Shown here: positions 10,701 through 20,328 of the stretch, in pieces
Layout of the letters: each line of letters begins with the position of its first letter
How positions within the stretch are numbered: the first letter of the stretch is position 1
DNA from: Corynebacterium sp. 74A
GTDB lineage: Bacteria > Actinomycetota > Actinomycetes > Mycobacteriales > Mycobacteriaceae
Direction: 5' to 3'
NCBI RefSeq assembly: GCF_008930665.1
Contig: NZ_PQMG01000001.1
Location: forward strand, 434,001-498,000
Length of the DNA stretch: 64,000 nt
The notes under the pieces: model-generated
What the model was told of the DNA's origin: nothing
Databases searched by the model: none
The model's input: the letters and a program-made list of their open reading frames with translations, nothing else
Program-made: the position numbers and the translations under genes

Positions 10701-11266
10701 TCGAGGTTCGATTGCATCCCTACCAGCTTGCGCTGCGCCTTTTCCTTGCGGCGGCGATGCTTGAGCACCCCAGCGGCCTCTTCGATATAGGAGCGGCGCT
10801 CCTCCGGGCGGGATTCGAGGATCTCGGCCAGCTTTCCCTGGCCGACGATAATGTGCATCTCTTTACCGATGCCGGAATCACTGAGCAGCTCTTGAATATC
10901 CATCAGCCGGGCGCGCGAGCCGTTGATCTCGTATTCGGAAGCGCCATCGCGGAACATCCGGCGGGTGATAGAGACCTCGGAGTAGTCGATGTCGAGGGCG
11001 CCATCGGAGTTATCGATCGTCAGCGTCACCTCGGCGCGCCCGAGGGGCTTGCGCCCGCCGGCGCCGGCGAAAATGACATCGTCCATCTTGCCGCCGCGCA
11101 GGCTTTTCGCGCCCTGCTCCCCCATCACCCAGGCCAGCGCATCCACCACATTGGATTTGCCGGACCCATTGGGCCCCACGACAGCACAAATGCCGGGCTC
11201 GAACTTCATGGTGGTGGCGCTGGCGAAGGACTTAAAGCCCTTCATAGTCAGCGACTTCAAATACAC
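7754..11266 (-). CDS. smc: Chromosome partition protein Smc
   Basis: A 1170-residue SMC ATPase that organises and condenses the chromosome with ScpA/ScpB. The N-terminal head has GPNGSGKSN (Walker A); two long charged coiled-coil arms flank a hinge near the middle; the C-terminal head has LSGGEKSL (signature) and VMDEVEAALDD (Walker B). A longer frame is open to 11332, but the GTG at 11266 gives the family N-terminus VYLKSLTMKGFKSF and has GGGAGGAA 8 bases upstream, so it is the chosen start. It follows acyP on the same strand. ScpA/ScpB are not in the window. Confidence 0.96.
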   Translation of the reverse strand: MYLKSLTMKGFKSFASATTMKFEPGICAVVGPNGSGKSNVVDALAWVMGEQGAKSLRGGKMDDVIFAGAGGRKPLGRAEVTLTIDNSDGALDIDYSEVSITRRMFRDGASEYEINGSRARLMDIQELLSDSGIGKEMHIIVGQGKLAEILESRPEERRSYIEEAAGVLKHRRRKEKAQRKLVGMQSNLDRLRDLTEELGKQLSPLARQAEAAQKAATVQATVRHNRLQLAGDTITRLDAACADAEVHHRRAIDSHAQARADLEQVQAAAAEWDAAVDEVTPQLEQAQNLWFELSSLAERVDATLRIARERTSRAAEEAYQGPDAAQIREKAELAEEEAYELSEDKEMAAAQLEEISGELATARENYERAEREHRTRIAAIADHQAGVARLVERVDSAHKAIAAAERRVEEREQQVRQAASSLDELNKELAQAKKALQHTTLQRAPLVEDSRQAQAEARAAEQRLEEVSAEHRELDVAISRLESKVEVLSQQRPRAALSADVAADYSQLAEHVRVDTALAPALAAALGCHAEALVGELPDAQLRARLAAENTTATAFIASGEADPWRLDTDIGAHRWLLDEVELSTAVSSALTRMLVDVVIVPDIAAGRELVEADPRLRAVTPAGAVLGHGWLITDSGSGDAEAVGSTSVEIAQQISDTEATLATLLRRREDMAGTLSGTKKAAEDARVNVAATTAALREFDAVDKTKAAEVDRLIKATDNQEREHTSLYERLDRASRELEQAREDYRTVSELLASAEDEDSPTEVSSAEKDNLAAHVEQLRSMDTEARLRLGQLEQRENAALGRAAALKSQAMQAEQQRARHEARVEKRKQETGLAAVVAELSERMRGRVAAAREAVSTQRHELEQRKASVVSSARRAREELSAATQKTSRLGDARHEAEMALSTARVRLEESVVKLSEQTGVDAATLRSEHAPGPGFDRAATTRELKQAEKQLAALGKVNPLALEEYKALEERYDYLSSQLADVEQARADLEDVIESVDDQILTLFTEAWRDVEQEFPTVFATLFPGGEGRLLLTDPSDMLGTGIDVEARPPGKRVKRLSLLSGGEKSLTAVALLVAIFKARPSPFYVMDEVEAALDDVNLRRLIALFEDLRETSQLIVITHQKPTMDIANVLYGVTMRGDGVTQVLSQRMSPHSEPRSVDPAVGEPTT

Positions 11267-11395
11267 CTTGAATTCCTCCCGGCATGGCCCCAGTTCGCAC
11301 CCCTCGTTAGGCAGAGGCGCTGGGCTGCCCATCCACGAACTGCCCCGATAGGCAGCACGCGCATGGGCCAGCGTGCGATGATCACCGCACAGATT

Positions 11396-11743
11396 TTAGC
11401 GGGTGTGAAAACCGCTCGCCCCGCGCGGGTCGGTGTAGTGCGGGATCACCGTCTCCACTGAGCCGGGCCGGTGATGGCTGCTGGGCTGCTCGCTCAGCCG
11501 CTGCACCAGCTCCGCCACGGCCGTCTCCGTGCCTTCGGCAACCACGCAGACCCGGCCGTCCACTAAATTTTTCGCATACCCAGCGAGCCCGAGCTCTTTC
11601 GCGTTTTGCAGGGTCCACCAGCGAAAACCTACGCCTTGGACGTGGCCGTGCACCCACGCCGTAACCCGCGTGACGGCGGCATCCGCGGCGTCCGGCTCCC
11701 TGCCGCTCGCTGCTGCTAAGGAGTCATCCCTCGACGGGCACAT
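11396..11743 (-). CDS. acyP: Acylphosphatase
   Basis: A 115-residue small acylphosphatase, which hydrolyses acyl phosphates such as carbamoyl or 1,3-bisphosphoglyceryl phosphate. The signature GHVQGVGFRWW contains the phosphate-cradle loop and catalytic Arg; KNLVDGRV supplies the catalytic Asn. About 25 residues precede the domain core, so a downstream GTG (VTRVTAW) is an alternative start. The ATG lies 3 bases after the symporter stop, and its AAAGGA site lies inside that gene, so the two are probably translated from one message. Confidence 0.9.
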   Translation of the reverse strand: MCPSRDDSLAAASGREPDAADAAVTRVTAWVHGHVQGVGFRWWTLQNAKELGLAGYAKNLVDGRVCVVAEGTETAVAELVQRLSEQPSSHHRPGSVETVIPHYTDPRGASGFHTR

Positions 11744-11746
11744 CGA

Positions 11747-13231
11747 TTAGAAATCCTTTGCTTTTTCTTCGCGCCAGGTCAGCGGATCGGAGCCGTCCCA
11801 GCATTCCATGCCGTCCCAGCCGCGCAGGCCGGGCACATCATCGCGGTGGAAGACGGGGTTCTGGCCCTTGGCCCGCTGTTCGGAGAAGTTCTTGAGCACG
11901 GCCACAGCCACGCCGCCGAGCGGGATGATGACCACCAGGTTGATCGTGGCCATCAAACCGGAGAACACATCGGCCAGCGACCACACCAGCGGCACTGTGC
12001 CTAGCGCGCCACCGAAGACGCACAGTCCCACTACAACGCGGTAGATGGTGAGGGCCTTCGGGGACTTGGTGAGGAATTCGATATTGGATTGGCCATAGTA
12101 GTAGTTACCGATCACCGAGGAGAAGGCCAGGAAGATGATCACGACGGTGAGGAAGTGGATGCCCCAGGTGCCCACGGTGGAGGCCAGTGCGGTTTGGGTG
12201 AGCTCGATACCGCCATCGCTGGCCGCGTAGTCGCCGCGGGAGAGCAGGATGATGAAGGCGGTGATGGTACACACCACGAGGGTGTCGAAGTACACGCCCA
12301 GGGTCTGGATCAGGCCCTGCTTGGCGGGGTGAGAGACACTCGCGGTCGCAGCGGCATTGGGCACCGAGCCCATACCGGCTTCGTTGGAGAACAGGCCACG
12401 CTGCACACCCCTCATGATCACTGCGCCGAGGGTGGCTCCGGCGAACTCGCGGATACCGAAGGCGTTGAGCACGATATTTTCCAGCATGCGGGGCACCTCG
12501 GTGATGTTCAGCGCCACCACAATGAAGCCCATGAGGATATAGGCCACGGCGATCACCGGGACAACCACTTGGGTGAAGCCACCGATGCGGCGGATGCCGC
12601 CGAAAATCACCACGTAGGTCGCCGCCGCCATGAGGGCGCCGATGATCATCTTGGCGGTCATGGTGTCCATATCGAAGGACAGGGTGACGGCCGCGGCGAT
12701 GGAGTTGGACTGCACCGCATTGAACACGAAGCCATAGGTGGTGACGATGGCGATGACATAGATTAGCGCCAGCCAGCGTGCGTTGAAGGCCTTGGTGATG
12801 TAGTAGGCGGGTCCGCCGCGGTAGGAATCCTCATCGCGCACCTTATATACCTGCGCCAAGGTGGACTCCACGAAGGCGGTGGCGCCGCCGAGCAGCGCAA
12901 ACAGCCACATCCAGAACACCGCACCTGGACCACCAGTGGCGATAGCGATGGCCACACCGACAACGTTGCCGGTGCCCACGCGCGAGGCCGCGGAGATGGT
13001 GAAGGCCTTAAAGGCGGAGACGCCCTGCTTGCCATCCGAGATATCGGAGGGCTTTTCCGTGATGGACTTGAACATCTCCGGTACGAACCGGAGCTGGACG
13101 AGCACGGTGCGCACACCGAAGTACAGGCCCGCAATGACCAGAAGGGCGATGACGAGGTACCAGAAGTACTCATTAAATGAGTCAATCGCAGCGGTTAAAG
13201 ATTCCATGAGGAAAAATATACCGCCGGACAC
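11747..13231 (-). CDS. Alanine/glycine:sodium symporter (AGCS family)
   Basis: A 494-residue membrane protein of the AGCS family, which imports alanine or glycine with sodium. About 10-11 hydrophobic segments and the family stretches GTGNVVGVAIAIATGGPGAVFWMW and GLFSNEAGMGSVPNAAA are visible; the latter is the diagnostic loop. The GTG at 13231 has AGGAAG close upstream; an ATG at 13207 lacks a ribosome-binding site. The substrate cannot be fixed from sequence. It sits between mutM and acyP, all on the minus strand, and is not known to work with either. Confidence 0.9.
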   Translation of the reverse strand: MSGGIFFLMESLTAAIDSFNEYFWYLVIALLVIAGLYFGVRTVLVQLRFVPEMFKSITEKPSDISDGKQGVSAFKAFTISAASRVGTGNVVGVAIAIATGGPGAVFWMWLFALLGGATAFVESTLAQVYKVRDEDSYRGGPAYYITKAFNARWLALIYVIAIVTTYGFVFNAVQSNSIAAAVTLSFDMDTMTAKMIIGALMAAATYVVIFGGIRRIGGFTQVVVPVIAVAYILMGFIVVALNITEVPRMLENIVLNAFGIREFAGATLGAVIMRGVQRGLFSNEAGMGSVPNAAATASVSHPAKQGLIQTLGVYFDTLVVCTITAFIILLSRGDYAASDGGIELTQTALASTVGTWGIHFLTVVIIFLAFSSVIGNYYYGQSNIEFLTKSPKALTIYRVVVGLCVFGGALGTVPLVWSLADVFSGLMATINLVVIIPLGGVAVAVLKNFSEQRAKGQNPVFHRDDVPGLRGWDGMECWDGSDPLTWREEKAKDF

Positions 13232-13267
13232 GAATTCTTCCTACCGTAATGCTAGTCACGCAAGCGG

Positions 13268-14122
13268 TTAGTGCTGGCAGCGGCCACAAAAATAGGTGGA
13301 GCGCCCCACCACTGTGATTCTTCTTATCTCAGTGCCACAGCGCGCACAGGGGAGCCCTTCTTGCCCATAGGCGTTGAGCGATCGCGCGAAATAGCCGGAC
13401 GCACCATTGACGTTCACATAGAGATCATCGAAACTGGTGCCGCCTTGAGCAAGGGCCCGCCGCATCACCTGCTGCCCGGACTCCAGCAGCGCCCGCAGCC
13501 GCTGTAGGCTGATGCGCTGGGCAGAGCGCGTCGGTGCAATTCCTGCTGCCCACAGCATCTCATCAGCATAAATATTGCCGACGCCGGAAACGATGGTTTG
13601 TTCCAAAAGCAGAGCCTTAATCGGGCGCGCCCGCTGCTTCAGCCCCGCCGCCACCTGCGGCATTGATACTTCGGGATCGAGCAGATCGCGTGCGATATGG
13701 CTTATCGACGCCGGTATGCGCTGCTCCTGCTCGCCCAGAGACACCAGCTCATCTAGGCGCCAGTAGCCAAAGGTGCGCTGATCCACAAACCACACGGCAG
13801 GCCCGTACTCCAGCTGCAGGGCAGCCCGTAGGTGCGGATGGGAGTCGTGGGCATGGGGATCCGTGCTGAGCAGCATCTGCCCCGACATGCCGAGATGCAC
13901 CACTACTGCTTCCTCGCCATCGAGACGCAGCCACATAAACTTTCCGCGCCGGGAGACCGCCTCAATCTGGCGACCACACAGCTGGGCGGCGAACGCCTCC
14001 GGCGAGTCCTCATTGTGGCGGATAGCCCGCGGATGCAGGATGCGGGCCGCTGCGATGCGGCGCTGTTCCAACCTTGGAGCCAGGCCGCTGCGCACCACCT
14101 CTACCTCGGGTAGTTCCGGCAT
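13268..14122 (-). CDS. mutM: Formamidopyrimidine-DNA glycosylase MutM/Fpg
   Basis: A 284-residue base-excision repair enzyme that removes 8-oxoguanine and ring-opened purines and nicks the abasic site. The N-terminal MPELPEVE supplies the catalytic Pro2 and Glu3; the helix-two-turn-helix part reads VSGVGNIYADEML; the C-terminal zinc finger has four Cys in CARCGTEI-x13-CGRC. It starts 8 bases after the rnc stop, as in other corynebacteria, so the two are probably one transcript. A copy of the GCTTATCGACGC repeat lies inside it at 13700-13711. Confidence 0.96.
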   Translation of the reverse strand: MPELPEVEVVRSGLAPRLEQRRIAAARILHPRAIRHNEDSPEAFAAQLCGRQIEAVSRRGKFMWLRLDGEEAVVVHLGMSGQMLLSTDPHAHDSHPHLRAALQLEYGPAVWFVDQRTFGYWRLDELVSLGEQEQRIPASISHIARDLLDPEVSMPQVAAGLKQRARPIKALLLEQTIVSGVGNIYADEMLWAAGIAPTRSAQRISLQRLRALLESGQQVMRRALAQGGTSFDDLYVNVNGASGYFARSLNAYGQEGLPCARCGTEIRRITVVGRSTYFCGRCQH

Positions 14123-14129
14123 GGGGGTA

Positions 14130-14906
14130 CTAGTCCACGCTGGCGGCGTCGAAAAGCGGCAGGGTATCCCAGTCGTGCTCGAGAGCGGGCACCGCTTCGC
14201 GGGCGGCCTGCTGCTCGGCCGATTTCTTATTGGGGCCCTCTCCCCTCCCCACGAGGCGGCCCTCGATCACGGCATAGGCGGTGAAGTGGCGCTGGTGATC
14301 AGGCCCCACAGCGGTGCAGTGATACAGCGGTGCCTCCCGCTTATTCTCGGCGGCGCGTTCTTGTAGCGCCGTCTTATAGTCCACGTGCAGCCCCGTGCTG
14401 CGGGCGGTTTCAATCTTGCGCCCGAAGAGGGTCAGCACCACCTGCTCGGCCACGCCGAAACCATGCTCGATATAGATGGCACCCAGCAGCGCCTCGGTGG
14501 TGTCGGCTAGGATGGAATCCTTATTCGCGCCATCGGTCATCAGCTCGCCCTTGCCCAATAGAATATGGGGACCGAGATTGATCTCACGGGCGATATCCGC
14601 CAAGCCATAGCGGGAGACAATAGAGGCCCGCATCTTCGAGATATCGGACTCGGGGCTGTGTGGATAGTTGTGATAGAGCCGAGTGGCCACGGACAGCCCG
14701 AGGACGGCGTCGCCAAGAAACTCGAGCCGCTCATTATTGGGCAAATGCTCGTGCTCATTGGCAAAGGATCGGTGCGTCAGGGCGAGCTTCAGGCTGTCAT
14801 CGGAGAGCTCCACACCGAGCGCCTGCAGCAGCGGGGCATGATCGACCTCGTGAAAACGCTGCTCCCATGCCTTTTCGCGGGGAATACGCTGTTTACGACG
14901 ACTCAC
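14130..14906 (-). CDS. rnc: Ribonuclease III
   Basis: A 258-residue double-strand RNA endonuclease for rRNA precursor and mRNA processing. The catalytic domain carries NERLEFLGDAVLGL (signature); the second acidic site is in DTTEALLGAIYIE; the C-terminal part (about 185-250) is a dsRNA-binding domain. The GTG at 14906 is chosen: it overlaps the yceD stop by four bases (GTGA) and has GGAGAAG just upstream, pointing to translational coupling. An ATG at 14930 is possible but lies deeper inside yceD. Confidence 0.95.
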   Translation of the reverse strand: MSRRKQRIPREKAWEQRFHEVDHAPLLQALGVELSDDSLKLALTHRSFANEHEHLPNNERLEFLGDAVLGLSVATRLYHNYPHSPESDISKMRASIVSRYGLADIAREINLGPHILLGKGELMTDGANKDSILADTTEALLGAIYIEHGFGVAEQVVLTLFGRKIETARSTGLHVDYKTALQERAAENKREAPLYHCTAVGPDHQRHFTAYAVIEGRLVGRGEGPNKKSAEQQAAREAVPALEHDWDTLPLFDAASVD

Positions 14907-15451
14907 TGAAACTTCTCCAATCCTGCCCACCGCGGATCAATGCGGTCTTCCTCTTCTTCGCCCGATACCCCATCGGGGGCAGGCACGAGATCATAATCGC
15001 ACTCGTCGCCGTAGTCCTCGCAGGTGGGGCTAAAGGGTAACTCGAGCCCCACCGTGGTGGTCAGGGCATCCAATAAGTCGATGCGGCCGGAATCAATGTG
15101 GCCGAGAGAATCCTCCAACGCATCGGCGGCATCTTCGTCACCGGCGGCGTCATCATCAATAAAGTCGGCGGATTCGGAATAGACCCGCGAAATACGGAAG
15201 TCCTGCTCCACGCTCAGCGGCTCGAGGCACCGGGCACACTGCCCGCTCAAGGTGGCGTGCACGGTGGCATCAACCATGATGGCATCACCAAGCGGGGCCA
15301 GGGTGGCGTCGACGGCCAGCTCCGAGCCCTGGTCAATAGCAATCAATTCCAGCCCGATGCGCTCAGGCGCGGGGCCGGTGGTGGATTGATAGTCCGTATT
15401 CGCCGAAGGCGAAAGCAGATGTGCTACATCGAATGTCAGTGGTGATGTCAT
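14903..15451 (-). CDS. DUF177 (YceD-like) protein
   Basis: A 182-residue acidic DUF177 protein. The family is linked to 23S rRNA metabolism in plants and bacteria and normally sits next to rpmF; here it precedes rnc, as in other actinobacteria. The pattern CARCLEP and the later Cys pair around PTCEDYGDECDYDL are typical. The ATG at 15451 gives the family N-terminus MTSPLTFDVAHLL; its ribosome-binding site is weak. The frame stays open upstream to 15553, but those codons do not look like the family. Confidence 0.85.
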   Translation of the reverse strand: MTSPLTFDVAHLLSPSANTDYQSTTGPAPERIGLELIAIDQGSELAVDATLAPLGDAIMVDATVHATLSGQCARCLEPLSVEQDFRISRVYSESADFIDDDAAGDEDAADALEDSLGHIDSGRIDLLDALTTTVGLELPFSPTCEDYGDECDYDLVPAPDGVSGEEEEDRIDPRWAGLEKFQ

Positions 15452-15515
15452 GCACTCTAGACTACGTTGCTTGCCCCGCGCGGGCGAAAGCGCGGGAGTC
15501 AACGGCGACTGCGGG

Positions 15516-16256
15516 CTAGAGTTCCTCGCCGTAGTCGTAGCGCTGGTTATCACTCGAACGGCCGCTTCCTACGGCGCCGGCGCCGCGTCGCAAAGCGGTG
15601 CGGTCGCGGGAGACCACACGCAGGGTGGCGTTGAGACTGTCCTCGAACTCGGCCAGCTTGGCATCCACATAGTCATCACACTCGGCGCGCAGTCGATTGG
15701 AATCGGCATGGGCGGCATCCACTACGCGGTGCGCCTCCTCGTTGGCGCGACGCACCACCTCGGACTCGGAGACCAAACGCTGCTGCTCCGCCAAGCCCTC
15801 GGACACGGAGCGATCATAGGAGTCATTGCCCTGGGCCACGAGACGCTCTGCCTCCGCCTCAGCGCGATCGATACGATCCTCCGCCTCGCGGTGAGCATCA
15901 TCGGTTACCCGTCGGGCCTCATCTTCTGCCTCGGCTACGAGACGGTGGGCCCGATCCTGGGCGTTATTGACCATGGCCTCGGAGTCGCGGTTAGCGGTAT
16001 CCATAATCTCGTTGGCGTCGGCCTGCGCCTCGCCGACGATGGCATCGGCCTTGGTAGTGGCCTCGTGCACAATCTCGTCGCGCTTATCCAATACGTCCTG
16101 CGCATCATCGATTTCTACTGGCAGGGCATTGCGTAGCTCATCAAGCAGCATGAGCATGTCATTACGCGGCACCATGCAATTGGGGGTCATAGGCACGCCA
16201 TAGGCCTGCTCTACGGTTTGGACCATTTCATCAAGGGTTTCAAAGACGCGATACAT
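15516..16256 (-). CDS. DivIVA-domain septal protein (SepIVA-like)
   Basis: A 246-residue, highly charged coiled-coil protein. It starts MYRVFETLDEMVQTVEQA and continues as long Ala/Glu/Arg heptads, ending in a flexible tail with RYDYGEEL. This matches the DivIVA-like SepIVA proteins of mycobacteria and corynebacteria, which are needed for septum formation. Its place directly upstream of yceD-rnc-mutM agrees with the actinobacterial order. The ATG at 16256 has AAGG a few bases upstream; the frame extends to 16379 without family sequence. The SepIVA assignment is from layout and composition, not alignment. Confidence 0.75.
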   Translation of the reverse strand: MYRVFETLDEMVQTVEQAYGVPMTPNCMVPRNDMLMLLDELRNALPVEIDDAQDVLDKRDEIVHEATTKADAIVGEAQADANEIMDTANRDSEAMVNNAQDRAHRLVAEAEDEARRVTDDAHREAEDRIDRAEAEAERLVAQGNDSYDRSVSEGLAEQQRLVSESEVVRRANEEAHRVVDAAHADSNRLRAECDDYVDAKLAEFEDSLNATLRVVSRDRTALRRGAGAVGSGRSSDNQRYDYGEEL

Positions 16257-16356
16257 GGGCCTTACTCTACCGTGACGCAGCCGCCTCGGGGTGGAGTGAC
16301 ATGGGCGTATGCAGGCGAAGAAAACGCCTCTACGCTTTCTTAACCCCGCAACGACA

Positions 16357-16400
16357 GACACCCTGCCCCGCGGCCACAAGGACCACAGGACAGGGTGTGT
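16357..16400 (-). terminator. Possible terminator after gdhA
   Basis: An inverted repeat (ACACCCTG ... CAGGGTGT) encloses about 28 bases, some 33 bases past the gdhA stop. The stem is short and no clear U-run follows, so this is a weak candidate only. Confidence 0.3.
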
Positions 16401-16432
16401 CAGTAGCGGGATATCATCCCGCGGGGAGGGTG

Positions 16433-17870
<1,438 letters not shown>

Positions 17871-17904
17871 ATCCAGTCTCTTGCTCAGGGGGAGTATGCG
17901 CAAC

Positions 17905-19035
17905 TTAGCCATGTGTTACGTATGTCACACCTTCATGGTTCGCCGTATCACCCCTCAGTTTCCGCAGGTTGTCCACCACAATCAGCTCCGGCATATCGAA
18001 GCCGAGAGGAACCGGGCGGCAGTCAATCTCCCCCCATTCACCCCCGCTTTGCCAATTGTCCAATAGGTTTAACACCGCGCTGAGCACAGTCGGGTTGTAG
18101 GGAGAATACATATGCCCGCCGAGATTCTGCGGGCACACCTCCTGCAGCACCAGATTCTGCGTTTTCTGGCCAGAGATCTTTTGCACGTCCACATCCCAGA
18201 TCATTTCGTCCACCCGCGTGGAAATAGTGGTATAGCGCGGCCCCGGCACGGTCTCTGCTGGGGTGTTCTGCTCCTCGATCGCCCGCGACCCGCGCAGTAG
18301 CTGCTGCAGGCTCGGCTGCAGCACGCGATCAAGGCCTCGGCTCAGCACTGCGCTCGACTCCCCCGCCGCCTGCTCGTGGAGATGATCCACCACGGTTCCG
18401 AGATGCGCCGGGCCGCCGCCGCGCGTCGGCGAGGCGATTCCGATCCAGCTGCGGGTGAGCTCACCCCGATCTATAGAGTTCACCCACATGCGGGCCACCG
18501 AGGCGCCTTGGGAAAAACCAATGATGTGCACGCCCGTCGCCCCAGAGGTGGCCAGCGCCGCACGTACCAGCTCATCCACCTGTGCCGCCGATTCTTCGAG
18601 CGGGCGATAGCCGAAACCCCGATCTGGGTCCGGCCCCATGCCATAGTCCAGTCCAAACACACACCAGCCGGCGTCCACGAGCCGTGGCCCCAATTCCGCG
18701 TAGTCGCCATAGAAGGTGGAATCCGTGCCATGCACCAGGATCACGGCCTCCTGCCGCTCTGTGGTGGCGCGGCAGGAAGGATCATTGGTTCCCTGCGGCT
18801 GTAGTGGGCGAACCTTGGAGTCGAGCAGCACCCGTTTCGCAAGAGATGGCCGCGCCACGCGGGGGCCTTCCACCCCCGTGCTCGCACCGGCGGGAGGTGT
18901 TGCGGCTGCGGGAGTCACGCCCACGGGGCTCAAAACAGCCCCGGCCAGTGCCATGACCGCCAGAATCGCAGCGACTGCCCTCGTGCTGCGGCCTATCGTC
19001 GCTGCGCGCCGCGTGCGCCATCGTGTATTTGTCAT
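17905..19035 (-). CDS. Secreted lipase/esterase (alpha/beta hydrolase, lipase class 2 type)
   Basis: A 376-residue exported hydrolase. An Arg-rich N-terminus is followed by a hydrophobic stretch (AVAAILAVMALAGAVLSPVG) and an Ala-rich site likely cut by signal peptidase. The oxyanion segment VILVHGTDSTF and the nucleophile elbow IGFSQGAS (G-x-S-x-G) are clear; the later Asp and His are probably in DVDVQK and GGHMYSPYN. Such proteins in corynebacteria and mycobacteria release fatty acids from host or environmental lipids. GGAG lies 5 bases before the ATG at 19035; the frame is open further to 19086. It is a single-gene unit next to gdhA. Confidence 0.85.
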   Translation of the reverse strand: MTNTRWRTRRAATIGRSTRAVAAILAVMALAGAVLSPVGVTPAAATPPAGASTGVEGPRVARPSLAKRVLLDSKVRPLQPQGTNDPSCRATTERQEAVILVHGTDSTFYGDYAELGPRLVDAGWCVFGLDYGMGPDPDRGFGYRPLEESAAQVDELVRAALATSGATGVHIIGFSQGASVARMWVNSIDRGELTRSWIGIASPTRGGGPAHLGTVVDHLHEQAAGESSAVLSRGLDRVLQPSLQQLLRGSRAIEEQNTPAETVPGPRYTTISTRVDEMIWDVDVQKISGQKTQNLVLQEVCPQNLGGHMYSPYNPTVLSAVLNLLDNWQSGGEWGEIDCRPVPLGFDMPELIVVDNLRKLRGDTANHEGVTYVTHG

Positions 19036-19201
19036 CACCGCTCCTTTAAGGACTACGGTCGAGATTTCTCTGCTCCCGCGCCGCATCGCCGCCGCGCAGC
19101 ACCGTGTACTGACTTTCTAGTGAGAATAATAAGCCAGCGCAGCACAGAGGACTCCGAAAGCGTGCCTGTGGGAAGCGATGGGCCTTATACACTGTGAAGC
19201 T

Positions 19202-20311
19202 ATGACTAATCGCCCGATGACGTTTCTTCTGGCCCCCGATTCTTTTAAGGGCACTGCCACAGCACAGCAGGCCTGCGCTCATCTTCGCGCCGGTATTCAC
19301 GAGGTGCTTCCGGACGCCGAGGTCATCGCCTCCCCCATGGCCGATGGCGGCGAGGGAACATCCAGTCTCTTTGCCGGAACCCCGATCACTCTGCCCACAA
19401 CCTCCGCCGATGGCAGGCTTATCGACGCCACCTATACCTTCATTCCGGCCCAGGGCTCCAACCCAGCCACCGCGGTGATCGACGTTGCTGCCGCCTCTGG
19501 CCTGCCCCAGGTCGGCGAAGGACACAGCCCGCTGAGCTCCGATACCTATGGCACCGGCGTGCTCATCGCCGATGCGGTGGAGCGGGGCGCGCAACGCATC
19601 GTGCTCGGCTTGGGCGGCACTGCCACCGTCGATGGCGGCACCGGCATTCTCGTCGCCCTCGGGGCGGTGCCCATGGATCACCGCGGCTATATGCTGCGCC
19701 AGGGCGGCGGGGATCTGCGCAATCTTGATTTCATCGATACCGCGCAGCTGAACGTGAAGGCCGCCGCCGTGGACTGGGTGCTGCTGGCGGATGTGACGAA
19801 CCCCGCCACCGGAGCGCAGGGGGCGGCGGCAGTATTTGGGCCGCAAAAGGGTGCCAGCGACGCAGATATCGAGGTTCTGGATGCCGGTATTGCGCAGCTG
19901 TGCTCGGTCTGCGATGTGGACCCTGCCACCGCCGGCGGTGGCGCGGCGGGAGCGCTCCCGGTGGGCCTGAGCTGGCTATCGGGGCTGATCCATGGCACGA
20001 ACGAGCACATTCAGCTCGTGCCCGGCGCGGAGTTTGTGGCCGCCCACCACGGCCTTGCCGAGAAGATTGCTGCCGCCGATGTGGTGGTCACGGGCGAGGG
20101 CCGAGTGGACGATACTTCCTTCGGCGGCAAGGTGGTAGGCCATATCAGCGAGTTGGCTGCTGCAGCTGATACCACCGCCGTGGTGGTGTGCGGGCGCTAT
20201 GAGGCACAGCAGCGCCCAGCGATGGTGCAGGAACTCGCCCCTGGGATGGATGTGGCCGAGCAATTGCGCGCCGCCGGCAAGCAGCTCGCCGCAGACTGCG
20301 CTCGGAACTAA
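19202..20311 (+). CDS. glxK: Glycerate kinase
   Basis: A 369-residue GlxK/GarK-family glycerate kinase, phosphorylating D-glycerate to feed glycolysis. The N-terminus FLLAPDSFKGTATAQQAC, the central GLGGTATVDGGTGILVALG and VVTGEGRVDDTSFGGK are family landmarks. No good Shine-Dalgarno precedes the ATG at 19202; TATACA at 19186-19191 could be a -10 element, which would place transcription start at or near the ATG (leaderless mRNA, common in Corynebacterium). A repeat copy lies at 19417-19428. It converges with the next gene, leaving only 17 bases. Confidence 0.92.
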   Translation: MTNRPMTFLLAPDSFKGTATAQQACAHLRAGIHEVLPDAEVIASPMADGGEGTSSLFAGTPITLPTTSADGRLIDATYTFIPAQGSNPATAVIDVAAASGLPQVGEGHSPLSSDTYGTGVLIADAVERGAQRIVLGLGGTATVDGGTGILVALGAVPMDHRGYMLRQGGGDLRNLDFIDTAQLNVKAAAVDWVLLADVTNPATGAQGAAAVFGPQKGASDADIEVLDAGIAQLCSVCDVDPATAGGGAAGALPVGLSWLSGLIHGTNEHIQLVPGAEFVAAHHGLAEKIAAADVVVTGEGRVDDTSFGGKVVGHISELAAAADTTAVVVCGRYEAQQRPAMVQELAPGMDVAEQLRAAGKQLAADCARN

Positions 20312-20328
20312 CCGCCGCGGCGTTGAGC